64,000 nucleotides of DNA from Plotosus lineatus (Eukaryota; Chordata; Actinopteri; Siluriformes; Plotosidae). The notes under the pieces were generated by a model. That model saw nothing but the letters and a program-made list of their open reading frames with translations. It made no database searches and was not told the origin of the DNA. Position 1 is the stretch's first letter, and each line of letters starts with the position of its first letter. The DNA lies in the NCBI GenBank assembly GCA_024760905.1, contig CM045734.1, positions 37,602,064 to 37,666,063 of the forward strand. Reading direction: 5' to 3'. A program made the position numbers and the translations under genes. Of the stretch, positions 12,120 to 20,986 are shown piece after piece.

Positions 12120-15100
12120 TTGTGGTTTTACAGTTGCGTAAATCCTGTTTACATGTGTAGCCCATTGCCCTTATGATTAAGAATTTCTATAAAGTCCCTT
12201 CTGTGTGATTTGTGTGTCAGTCTGCAGCAGCAGCAGCCCTGTTTCGGCGCAGTGTGCCGTCTGGCCAAACGCTGGCTGGCTGCACAGCTCTACAGTGGAG
12301 ACATAATAGAGGAGGCAGCTGATCTGCTGGTGGCCTCACTCTTCCTCCAGCCGGCTCCATTTACCCCTCCAAAGTAATAGATTGTCACATTCTCCCTGTG
12401 TCCCTTTCTCCATATTCTGCTTTCAGCTGAAGGTAATATTCATCTTTTTCACAGTTCTCCTCAGGTTGGTCTCCTCCGCTTTCTTCACTTACTTTCCACG
12501 TTCGACTGGAAGAACAATGCTCTAGTGGTCGACCTCAACAACAAACTTACAGGTCAGCTCCATAGAAATGCAGGCTGACTTGTTGGTGATCGAGTGATTT
12601 GGTTTTATTTTTCCTTTTTCCTTTTTCTCTGCTGCAGCTGGTGACTACACTGAAATAAAAAACCACTTTCTGGCATCGAGGGAATCTTTGCCGGTGATGT
12701 TTATCGCCACTCCCAGTGATAAAAAAGTTTCCATTTGGACCAAAGAGGGACCTTCAGTACAGGTTTGTGAAAATAATATCCATGTCTAGAATAATCAGCA
12801 AAATGGATCATTCATTCATTTTTGCAAACCGCTTAATCCTAATTAGGGCCGTGCGGAGACTAGCGACCATGTCAACCAACTCAGGGCACTGTACACCATG
12901 GACAGCTGGCCAATCTACCGCAGGGTAACACTCAAACAACCTTTCACACTCGCACCTAGAGGTGACTTGGAACAGCCAATCAGCCTACTGTGCACATTTT
13001 TGGATTGTGGGAAGAAATCGACATATCTGGAGAAAACCCACACAAGCATAGCGGGAACATACAAACTCTACACAGAAATGCCAGAGCTGGGAATCGAACC
13101 CAGGATCTTCTTGCTGTGAAGCGAACGTGGTAAACACTACGCCACTGTGCCGCTTGGCAAGATAATGTACTAGAAATTATCAATTACAATATTTTACCTT
13201 GCATAACATTGACTGATTCTTTATTCAATATTTGTAATTATAGTTTGTATATCATGTATCAACAATAATTCGTTAATTTATTTTCAAAGCCACTTAATCC
13301 TAATTAGGGACACAACGAGGTTGCCACACATCTCAGCCGACTCTGGAGGAAGGTTGTCAGGCCACTGCGGGGTTATCAACAATAATTACAAATATTAATT
13401 AATTTACATACAAGTTGCATACATTAATACAATTGAGCTGAAAAACAATTGGATATAAACATTACAAGTAATATTCTTGAAAACATTCATATAATTCAGT
13501 GCATTGATGTAAACACTAATATAATTATACACTTGGATATAATGATATGGCAGTTTGTATTTATAATTTATAACCAATGCAATACTGAATAATACACTAT
13601 CAATTTATCTGTACCATGCACATATCCTTTACATTACGATTCTCAGTTAAATTTTATCATGAATTAAATACAAACTATAATGCTATATAGTTGTGTTACA
13701 TTACCTTGAAGTTCTGTACATTAAATTAAATCCTTCCATAGAAAATTGCACATTACAGTGCTGTTGTGTTTTTGTTTGTTTGTTTGTTTGTTTGTTTTTT
13801 GCTGTCGCCATTTTATAATCGTAGAATTCACCAGTTATTACTCAAAGCCATGCCAACAGGGCAGTGAATATTTTCCTCATTAATGACAGATGAGCCAGTG
13901 TACATAATAATCTGGAATGGTTGACAGTTGTGTAGGTGTTTTGAAGTCTCCCTGGAGTCTCCACCAGCTTCCTTATTTCCTATTCGTAATGTTTTGGCTA
14001 ATGCTTTAGTCTCTGCTCCCATTTCCTGTGGAAAAGATGCCTTCATGCACATTTCTTCAAGGTAAATGGGAAATATATTCAATTTGCTGACTTTTAAAGG
14101 GAATACACCAAAATTTCAGGCACCAGACTGTCTAAGATAAATCAATGATTGTACTTTTTTTCCCCTCTAAAGAGAAACCAAATGCCTCTTTTGTTCCCCT
14201 GTAGATTCTCCAGCGCGTCGTGTTGGTTGCAGCAGAAAGCCTACGTGTTCTAGAGGCTCAGATCACCAACCCCACCCAAAAACAAGACATCCGGGTTAGT
14301 ATTCTTGTCAGTATACACATTTTAGAACTCGAGTTTAATTAGTCAGGGGGTTAAGACACAATTATTTATTTCTTTATTTTTAAATTTATTTATTTATTTT
14401 TTTTTCAGGTGGTGTTTCGACCCCCACTGGAGGCCTATGATATTTTGATTCACCTCAAACCTCAACAGGTCCCCCTACTATCCAGAGCTGTGGACCCACC
14501 CAAAACTACCAGCCATCGAGGCATCATGAATGGGAACGCTTTGAGCTCAGGAGGAGCTTTTCCTGTTGTAGACTTCGATCCTGTGAAACTGTATCTATCT
14601 GAGCTCAGGGTTGGTTCCTATTGTCCTTCATGTTGTGCAACAGTTTTGGTCAAAAACCAAGCTTTAGTGTGGAGGTTCTCATGAACCAGAATGACCGTAA
14701 CGTGTATTAATAGTTAAGGTGATTGTCGCTTGTTAACCCTCATATAATATAGAAGCAAAAGATAACTGGTTTATTTATTAATAATGTTTTAATTGCTTCT
14801 TCCTGTAAGTTATTTCTTTATATTTGGGCACAAAAAAAATTATTATAGATTTGTATAAAATTTATATCACACCTTACCTGTACTGATATTGGTACTGCTT
14901 CTAAATCCTGCAACTGTATATTCTCTCTGTATATTCTTTCAGGATGCATATGGGGATCTGGCTCTGTTTTTCTATGACCCATATGGAGGAATTGTAATTG
15001 CAGTCCTATGGAAGCCAAAAGCTTTTCAGCCTCAGCCATTCAAGGTTCAACAGAAATGCATTTCGTTGTACAGTACTTAAAGACCTGTGTATTCTGTCTG

Positions 15101-15280
15101 TTAGTGTAACTGTATTCTGTTGTATTTTAGACTTCTCTGATGTGCGCCAGACGAGTAGAGGTGACTAAAGACATGGCCACTACTGTCCCTAACATTGAGG
15201 CCATACTGCAGGACTTCAGTATCATTGGGGACGGCCTAGTCAACAAAGTGGAGCTAAGGACTGAGAGATGGATTGTCTGA
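2184..15280 (+). CDS. nol6: Nucleolar protein 6 (Nrap), 3' 16 exons
   Basis: NOL6 is a nucleolar component of the small-subunit processome, needed for early pre-18S rRNA processing. Exons read: 2184-2299, 2402-2579, 2794-2916, 3079-3227, 3344-3419, 7428-7568, 7658-7775, 10911-11065, 11891-12054, 12221-12373, 12455-12552, 12638-12762, 14205-14294, 14409-14609, 14943-15044, 15131-15280. All junctions are GT-AG and phases agree, giving about 712 codons, the C-terminal three-fifths of a roughly 1,100-residue family. Diagnostic stretches are FRSELRRFQDGAITEAVLW, STFDWKNNALVVDLNN, DLALFFYDPYGG and LWKPKAFQPQPFK, ending ERWIV-stop. The 5' exons lie upstream of the window. The 4.0-kb and 3.1-kb introns after the fifth and seventh visible exons carry most of the transposons. 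The coding frame is intact. Confidence 0.95.
2940..3032. repeat. GT-rich microsatellite with regular TGTGTGCG unit
   Basis: An 8-bp TGTGTGCG pattern repeats about eight times and then becomes pure GT. It lies in a short nol6 intron just before the exon at 3079. It is unlikely to be coding, although it gives open frames of Val/Cys and Thr/His repeats. Confidence 0.9.
3420..3729. other. nol6 intron, nothing recognised
   Basis: AT-rich intron sequence with GGATGGA-type simple runs near 3450-3490. I see no gene, RNA or clear mobile element. Confidence 0.5.
3730..4450. repeat. Dispersed fish repeat, unclassified
   Basis: The stretch contains phrases I associate with a widespread fish repeat: TTTATTTGTATAGTG, CACAAAGCAGCTTTACA, CCCTAATGAGCAAGCTG, GGAAAAACTC and AAACCTTGAGCGGAACCAG. 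No second copy is in the window, so the boundaries and class are uncertain. The short frames in it do not resemble proteins. Confidence 0.4.
4493..4862 (-). mobile_element. SINE-A copy
   Basis: Read on the minus strand it has the SINE-A tRNA-like head (GGCAGTGGTGGCCTGGTGG, then the B-box-like GGGTTCGAGTCCCA), the common body and a LINE-A-type 3' tail (GGTTGCCACAGTGAATCATC on the plus strand). The tail runs further into LINE-A 3' sequence than in other copies. A short ATAGTGT repeat flanks it. Confidence 0.7.
5150..6675 (-). mobile_element. MITE X, copy X2, inside Y1
   Basis: It begins CAGACGTTCCCCAACTTGG and ends GGGAGTGTCTG, with TA on each side. Internal sequence matches X1 and X5 in order. 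It carries an extra segment of about 540 bp (D1, 5985-6525) where X5 has a TA microsatellite. Confidence 0.7.
5985..6525. repeat. Duplicated segment D1 (partner at 63425-63960)
   Basis: Almost identical to 63425-63960, starting TTACATGTGCTGTCCCGATG and ending near TATGTATGTGTTTTATATA. Its first 55 or so bases are an internal piece of LINE-A; the rest is the sequence next to that LINE truncation point. Confidence 0.75.
6997..7242 (-). mobile_element. SINE-A copy, 5' truncated, with 20-bp TSD
   Basis: The plus strand reads CTGTCTTCCTTTCGGC, the LINE-A-like tail, then the SINE-A body ending at TAACCCAGTTA; the tRNA head is missing. TTTCCTTAACTTTTTCCCCT flanks it on both sides (6977-6996 and 7243-7262). 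It sits inside Y1. Confidence 0.85.
8034..8133. repeat. Perfect 19-bp palindrome arms around an AT array
   Basis: CAACACTTGGCAAATTTAC at 8034-8052 is repeated in exact inverse at 8115-8133, separated by about 62 bp of AT repeat. The right arm is an inverted copy of hAT sequence. Confidence 0.9.
8229..8570 (+). mobile_element. SINE-B-headed copy with different tail
   Basis: The tRNA-like head has A-box TGGCGTAGTGG and B-box GGTTCGATTCC, then the SINE-B body (TTTGCATGTTCTCCCCG, CAAAGACATGCACAG). After about 8440 it departs from other SINE-B copies (GAAGGCAATGGTAAACCACT) and ends in a GATA-type tail, so it is a variant or chimera. Confidence 0.75.
8908..9979. repeat. Long inverted repeat, 296-bp arms
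   Basis: The arm 8908-9203 is repeated in inverse at 9685-9979 with scattered mismatches. Shared landmarks include AGTGACGTCTCCAAGAT, GTTCATGTTTTGCACTATGC and CTACTACAGCTAT. Weaker similarity continues inward. The loop holds a LINE endonuclease fragment. Confidence 0.8.
9283..9613 (-). pseudogene. LINE endonuclease fragment (L2/CR1-like), broken
   Basis: Two overlapping minus frames give ILLENVQSLRNKMDELHAQ, then CFCETWLEQSTPDEEIAPAGY, the start of an apurinic-type LINE endonuclease with the glutamate of the ETWL motif. A frameshift separates the two parts. It matches neither LINE-A nor the Rex3-like element, and lies in the loop of the long inverted repeat. Confidence 0.6.
11066..11890. other. 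nol6 intron, nothing recognised
   Basis: AT-rich intron sequence with a short GTT run near 11500. No mobile element or RNA gene is recognised. Confidence 0.5.
12069..12118. repeat. CA microsatellite
   Basis: About 24 CA units directly after the donor of the nol6 exon ending at 12054. Confidence 0.95.
12800..13158 (-). mobile_element. SINE-B, near full length
   Basis: Read on the minus strand: tRNA-like head (GGCACAGTGGCGTAGTGTTT, B-box GGGTTCGATTCC), body, and the Rex3-type 3' end CCCTAATTAGGATTAAGCGG followed by AATGAATGAATG. It lies in the nol6 intron after 12762. Confidence 0.85.
13159..14204. other. nol6 intron with SINE-B tail fragment
   Basis: A degraded SINE-B 3' piece (minus) lies at about 13268-13375 (CACTTAATCCTAATTAGGG). 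A GTTT run lies near 13765-13800. The rest is AT-rich and unrecognised. Confidence 0.55.
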
Positions 15281-15472
15281 ATTGGGATGAAGCTCATCAC
15301 TGTTGTTGCTTTGTTTAAGGACATTACATTTTAAATAATATTTTAAGTTCTTTTTTTTTTGAACCAAAATGAAGAGAATGTGTGAACATGAGTGGACATT
15401 GTTTTTTAAAAAGGAACTTTGGTTAATAATTATTGTGAACTTTATGTGTGACTAATGTTGTCCATTTTGGAT
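15281..15472 (+). other. nol6 3' untranslated region (likely)
   Basis: Sequence right after the nol6 stop. AT-rich stretches near 15330-15350 may act in polyadenylation, but no single AATAAA is clearly placed. The end of the transcript cannot be set from sequence alone. Confidence 0.4.
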
Positions 15473-15813
15473 CTTCTTCTCCTCCTTTCGGCTTTTTCCT
15501 CTTTCTCGGGAGTTGCCACAGCGAATCATCTGATTCGCACATTTGATTTGGCAGAGGTTTTTACGTTGGATGCCCTTCCTGTCACAACCCTTTAGCAAGG
15601 GACAGAAGCACACTGATGGCTTTGCAGCTACTCTTTACGAAAGTCAGCAATGGTTCTTTTACATGCCTTTCATCATAGAAAGTGAGAGACATGGCCCGCC
15701 TTTGATAACCCAGTTAACTGCACTGGGGGGACAGTGACAACCCTGTGAGGACTCGAACCCCCAACCTTAGGATCAGCGATCCTGCGCCCTATCCACTAGA
15801 CCACCACTGGCCC
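15473..15813 (-). mobile_element. SINE-A, full length, with 19-bp TSD
   Basis: AATGTTGTCCATTTTGGAT flanks it at 15454-15472 and 15814-15832. On the minus strand it starts GGGCCAGTGGTGGTCTAGTG, has the B-box-like GGTTCGAGTCC, the SINE-A body, the LINE-A 5'-derived piece, and the LINE-A 3' tail ending in GCCGAAAGGAGGAGAAG. Confidence 0.93.
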
Positions 15814-15832
15814 AATGTTGTCCATTTTGGAT

Positions 15833-16778
15833 AACACCAGGAAATCCAGACTTGGTGTTAGAAATCAGAACATTGTGGCATTTACTCTTGTATTTTAATA
15901 CAAAATAGGAAACAAAAACTTACTGAAGCAATTCACATTCTCTTTCACCAGAGATCTTTCAAACTTCCCAAAACAATTGTTGCTGGGGACATCTGGTGGT
16001 CAAAGGACTGAAGTACAGGTTCTAGTTCTGTGTTGCAGTGTGGCTGCAGCAGGGTCTGAAATGGTCTGTTAACAAATGTGATTTCAGATGCTTGTAAAAC
16101 AACAATGTAAGATAAAGGGGGGGGGGTCAAATTTAGCTTCGATTATTTGTTTGTTAATCAAACAGAATTTATGCTGAACTCCAATTACTCAAAAATTAGA
16201 AGGACTATAATTAATGTATCCTTTACGTGGACTTTTCAGTATGAAGAAACACTGGTCGTAAAGGGTTTTTCTTGTCTGATTATAATAATAATAAGAAGAA
16301 GAAGAATAATAATACATTTTATTTATATGGCGCCTTTCTCAGCACTCAAGGTCGCCTCACATCATAAAACAGACTTAAAACAAATTCACGACATGCCCTG
16401 CGCAATTTGTTTAAGAAGAACAGTCAAACTCATTCATTCTCATTTAAATCCCTATTCCAACACATATAATAGAGTTACAACCTGCTGAAACCATTAATGC
16501 TGGCTTCAAGAGAAAGGAGTTGAGAACAAAGAGCGCTGTAGCTGGCTGGGTGTGAAACTGTCTAGCTGCAGGAGATGTTGTTTTGGATGGTCCTTTCATG
16601 CAAATAATAAAAAGTAGAAGGCATTATCTATCAGGACTCTGCATTCACTCAATAATTTGCTGAAACACATAATCCTACTAAGCAACAGCATTGACAGCTC
16701 ATCAGACCACTGCAGTGCCAAAACACAAAACCATCTCAGATAGGACCATTTATAACAGTCAGTTTTCCTAATGTGCAT
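15833..16778. other. Intergenic, nol6-arsk, mostly unrecognised
   Basis: Contains a run of AAT/AAG trinucleotides near 16280-16315, followed by TTTATTTATATGGCGCC, a phrase common in fish dispersed repeats. No gene is seen. Confidence 0.45.
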
Positions 16779-17064
16779 ATGCACATGTAAGACGTTTTGG
16801 AGACAAGGTCAGAGAGGCTAGATTGAGATGGTTTGGACATGTACAGAGGAAGGATAGTGAGTATATTGGTAATAGGATGCTGAGGCTGGAACTACCAGGC
16901 AAAAGGCCGAGAGGAAGACCAAAGAGACGATTCATGGATGTAGTGAAGGAGGACATGAAGGTCGTTGGTGTAAGAGAAGAAGATGCAAAGGATAGGGTGA
17001 GATGGAGGCAGATGATTCGCTGTGGCGACCCCTGAAGGGAAAAGCCGAAAGGAAAAGAAGAAGG
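16779..17064 (+). mobile_element. LINE-A, 3' end only, with 18-bp TSD
   Basis: AGTTTTCCTAATGTGCAT flanks it exactly (16761-16778 and 17065-17082). The insert encodes the LINE-A C-terminus ([30 protein letters not shown]) and ends CGACCCCTGAAGGG then GCCGAAAGG. It landed in an old SINE-B-like piece (17065-17165). Confidence 0.93.
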
Positions 17065-17266
17065 AGTTTTCCTAATGTGCATGTCTTTGAAATGTGTGAG
17101 GAAACTGGAGTACCCAGCAAGCATGAAGAGGAAACATCCTTGTCAAGTCTGGCATTCGAACCCAAGACCTTGCTTGAAGCTAAATGTAATCACGAAGCAC
17201 AAACACCACCATGATCTTTACAAGACAGAAGAGACTCTTTTGGGTTTATTTATTACTTTGCTTCAT

Positions 17267-20200
17267 CATCATCATCATCATCATCATCATCTTCCGCTTA
17301 GTCCAGGGTCGGGTCGCGGGGGCAGCAACCTTAGCAAAGAGGTCCAGACATCCCTCTCCTGAGCTACTTCCTCCAACTCTCCCGGGGGGACACCGAGGCG
17401 GTCCCAGACAAGCCGAGAGACATAGTCCCTCCAGCGTGTTCTAGGTCGACCCCGGGGTCTCTTCCCGGTTGGACATGCCCGAAACACCACACCAGGGAGG
17501 CGTCCGGGGGGCATTCTGACCAGATGCCCGAGCCACCTCAACTGGCCCCTCTCAATGCGGAGGAGCAGCGGATCTACTCCGAGCTCTCCCCGGATGGCGG
17601 AGCTTCTCACCCTATCTCTAAGGGAGAACCCGCCACCCGGTGAAGGAAGCTCATTTCAGCCGCTTGTATCCGTGATCTTGTTCTTTCGGTCATTACCCAA
17701 AGCTCGTGACCATAGGTGAGGGTTGGAACGTAGATCGACTGGTAAATTGAGAGCTTCGCCTTGCGGCTCAGCTCCTTTTTCACCACAACGGACCGGTACA
17801 GGCACCGCTTAACAGCAGAGGCTGCAGCGATCCGTCTGTCGATCTCTCGCTCCATCCTTCCCTCACTCGTAAACAAGACCCCAAGATACTTAAACTCCTC
17901 CACTTGGGGCAGGACCTCATTCCCGACCCGGAGGGTGCATTCCACCATTGTCCGACTGAGAACCATGGCCTCGGACTTGGAGGTACTGATCTTCATCCCG
18001 GCTGCTTCGCACTCGGCTGCGAATCGCTCCAATGAGAACTGGAGGGCCCGATTTGATGAAGCCAAAAGGACATCATCATCCGCAAAAAGCAGAGACGATA
18101 TCCGATGGCCACCAAACCAGAACCCCTCATCGCCTCGACTGCGCCTAGAAATTCTGTCCATAAAAATTATGAACAGAATCGGTGACAAAGGACAGCCTTG
18201 GCGGACTCCAACTCCCACTGGAAACGAATCCGACCTGCTGTTACCAATACGGACCAAACTCTGGCTCCGGTGATACAGCGACCGAATAGCTCGTAGCAAC
18301 GGATCCGGAACGCCGTATTCTCGGAGCACGCCCCACAAGATCTTTCGAGGGACACGGTCGAAAGCCTTCTCCAAATCCACAAAGCACATGTGGACAGATT
18401 GGGCAAACTCCCATGCCCCCTCCAGAATCCTGTGGAGCGTATAGAGTTGGTCAAGAGTGCTGCGGCCAGGACGAAAACCACATTGTTCCTCCTGAATCTG
18501 AGGTTTGACTATCGGTCGGATCCTCCTCTCTAGTACCCCTGCATAGACTTTTCCAGGTAGGCTGAGGAGTGTAATTCCCCGATAATTGGAACACACCCTC
18601 CGGTCCCCCTTCTTAAAAATTGGGACCACCACCCCAGTTTGCCAATCCAGAGGTACAGCCCCCGATGACCACGCGATGTTGCAGAGACGTGTCAACCAAG
18701 ACAGTCCTACAACCTCAGTGACCTCCAATCCAGTGATGGGCGGACCCTCACCCGAACCCCCAGGGTCTTCCTCTACCACGGAGGGCGTGTTGGTGGGATT
18801 GAGACGGTCCTCAAAGTATTCCCTCCACCTCTCAACAACATCTCCAGTCAAGGTAAGCAGCTCCCCACCTCCACCGTAAACAGTGTTTGTGAAGAACTGC
18901 TTCCCCCTCCTGAGGCGTCGGATGGTGGCCCAGAACCTTTTTGAGGCCAACCGATAATCACTCTCCAGGCCCTCACCAAACTCCTCCCACGCCCGAGATT
19001 TTGCATCTGCGACAGCCTCGGCTGCAGCACGTTTGGCCTGCCGGTACCCGTTTGCTGCCTCAGGAGTCCCACAGGCTAATAAAACCCGATAGGCCTCCTT
19101 CTTCAGCTGGACGGCCCCCTTCACCGCAGGTGTCCACAACCGGTTACGGGAATTACCGCCACGACAAGCACCGACGACTGTACGGCCACAGCTATGGGCT
19201 GCCGCCTCAGCAATGGAGGCACGAAACATGGCCCATTCGGATTCCATGTCCCCGGCCTCCTCCAGGACATGGCTGTAGCTCTGCCGGAGGTGGGAGTTAA
19301 AGGCCTCTCGGACAGGGGCTCCGCCAAACGTTCCCAGCAGACCCTGATTACACACTTGGGCCTGCCAGGTCTGGAAGGCAACCTCCCACACCACGAAGCC
19401 AACTCACCACCAGGTAGTGATCGGTAGACAGCTCAGCTCCTCTCTTCACCCGAGTGTCCAGAACATATGGTCGCAAGTCCGATGACACGACTACAAAGTC
19501 AATCATTGAACTGCGACCTAGGGTGTCCTGGTGCCAAGTGCACTTATGGACACCCTTATGTTCGAACATGGTGTTCGTGATAGACAAACTATGACGAGCA
19601 CAGAAGTCCAACAACGACACACCATTCGGATTCAGACTGGAGAGGCCGTACCTACCGATCACACCCTTCCAGGTCACACTATCGTTTCCCACATGGGCGT
19701 TGAAGTCTCCCAAGACAACGAGCGAGTCTCCCGAGGGAGCGTTCTCCAACACCTCCTCAAAGACTTCAAAAAGGGTGGGTACTCTGAACTGTCATTTGGT
19801 GCATAAGCACAAATAACAGTCAGGACCCGTCCCCCAACCCGAAGACGGAGGGAAGCTACCCTTTCGTCAACCGGGGAGAACCCCAACATTTGGGCACCGA
19901 GACGGGGGGCAACAAGAATACCCACACCGGCTCGCCGCCTCTCCCCATGAGCAACTCCAGAATAGAAGAAGGTCCAGTCTCTTTCGAGATGGATGGTTCC
20001 AGGGCCCAAGCTATGCGTTGAGGTGAGCCCGACAAAATCTAGTCGGTATCTCTCCAACTCACGCACCAAATCAGGCTCCTTTCCCGCCAGAGAGGTGACA
20101 TTCCATGTCCCGAAGGTCAGAGTAAGTAGCCGAGGATCAGTCCGACAGAACCCATGCCTTTGGCTGCCACCCAACTCGCACTGCACCCGACCCCTAAAAC

Positions 20201-20553
20201 TCCTCCCACGGGTGGTGGGTCCATGGGAGGGCGGACCCATGTCTCCTTTTCGGGCTGGGCCCGGCCAGGCTCCATGGGCATAAGCCCGACCACCAGGCGC
20301 CGCCTTGAGCCCCTCCTGGGCCTGGCTCCAGGAGGGAACCCCGGTGACCCGCGTCCGGGCAAGGGAGACTGATTCCTATGTTGTCTCGTGTCTTAGGGGT
20401 TTGTTTTGAATCGCACTTTGTCTGGACCTTCACCCCGGACCTGTTTGCCTTGGGTGACCCTACCAGGGGCATTTGCCCCCGACAACATCGCTCCTAGGAT
20501 CATTAGATCACGCAAACCCCTCCACCACGATAAGGTGGAGATTCAAGGAGGGG
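17267..20553 (-). mobile_element. Rex3-like RTE LINE, near full length
   Basis: On the minus strand it runs from a 5' region at about 20553 through endonuclease and reverse transcriptase to a 3' end reading CGACCCGACCCTGGACTAAG, CGGAAG and about eight GAT units. TGCTTCAT occurs at both edges (17259-17266 and 20554-20561), a likely 8-bp TSD, though the GAT tail blurs the left one. Rex3 is the fish RTE family known for GATG-type tails; the family name is from memory. Confidence 0.8.
17287..20240 (-). pseudogene. Rex3-like LINE polyprotein, frameshifted
   Basis: This would be an endonuclease-reverse transcriptase driving target-primed retrotransposition. Four overlapping minus frames carry it: 20240-19674 (FGTWNVTSLAGKEPDLVREL, endonuclease start), 19752-19348 (VVLGDFNAHVGND, catalytic D and N; later STDHYLVVS with the catalytic H), 19394-17607 (reverse transcriptase: FVDLEKAFDRVPR motif A, RQGCPLSPILF motif B, LLFADDDVLL motif C) and 17610-17287 (C-terminus RPRGRPRTRW). 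At least three frame breaks are needed, so it is inactive as read. Catalytic residues that I can see are kept, so it decayed recently. It is antisense to nol6 and arsk. Confidence 0.85.
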
Positions 20554-20561
20554 TGCTTCAT

Positions 20562-20986
20562 GCCTTTGAATGATTGATTTGATTCATTGGTGCATTTGCT
20601 TGAACATAGACCAACTTATGTAAGTTATGTGTATTATTTGATTGCACCAAAACTACAAAATGAGCAAGAAAAAACTACAAATGTAATCACGTGATCAGAC
20701 TCCGTTATGTCAGAGGTCACGTGTATCTACCGGAAACACTTGAATGTTTTTGTTGTGTTTACTTTCGGGAGTGGTATTAATGTGTAAAGATTTCATCTGC
20801 AAAGGATTATAGGGGGGGAAAACCTACTAATACAAGTGTGTGGTTTTAAAAAGCACAGTCACACCATGTTAACGAAGGAATTTTAAAAAATAAAACGGTT
20901 TCGCGTCTCCTCCACCGCTCTTTGGGCTCCTGACGCTTCCTCACGTGCGTTGTTGGTCATTCCAGAAGCCGAACAACTCTTACGTG
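20562..20986 (+). promoter_or_regulatory. arsk upstream region with three CACGTG boxes
   Basis: CACGTG occurs at 20688-20693 (within palindromic TCACGTGA), 20718-20723 (within GTCACGTG) and 20942-20947 (TCACGTG). The arsk start codon is at 20987. GTCACGTGAC-like boxes are the known CLEAR motif bound by TFEB/TFE3 in lysosomal genes. That these boxes act here is inference; no TATA box is evident. Confidence 0.55.
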
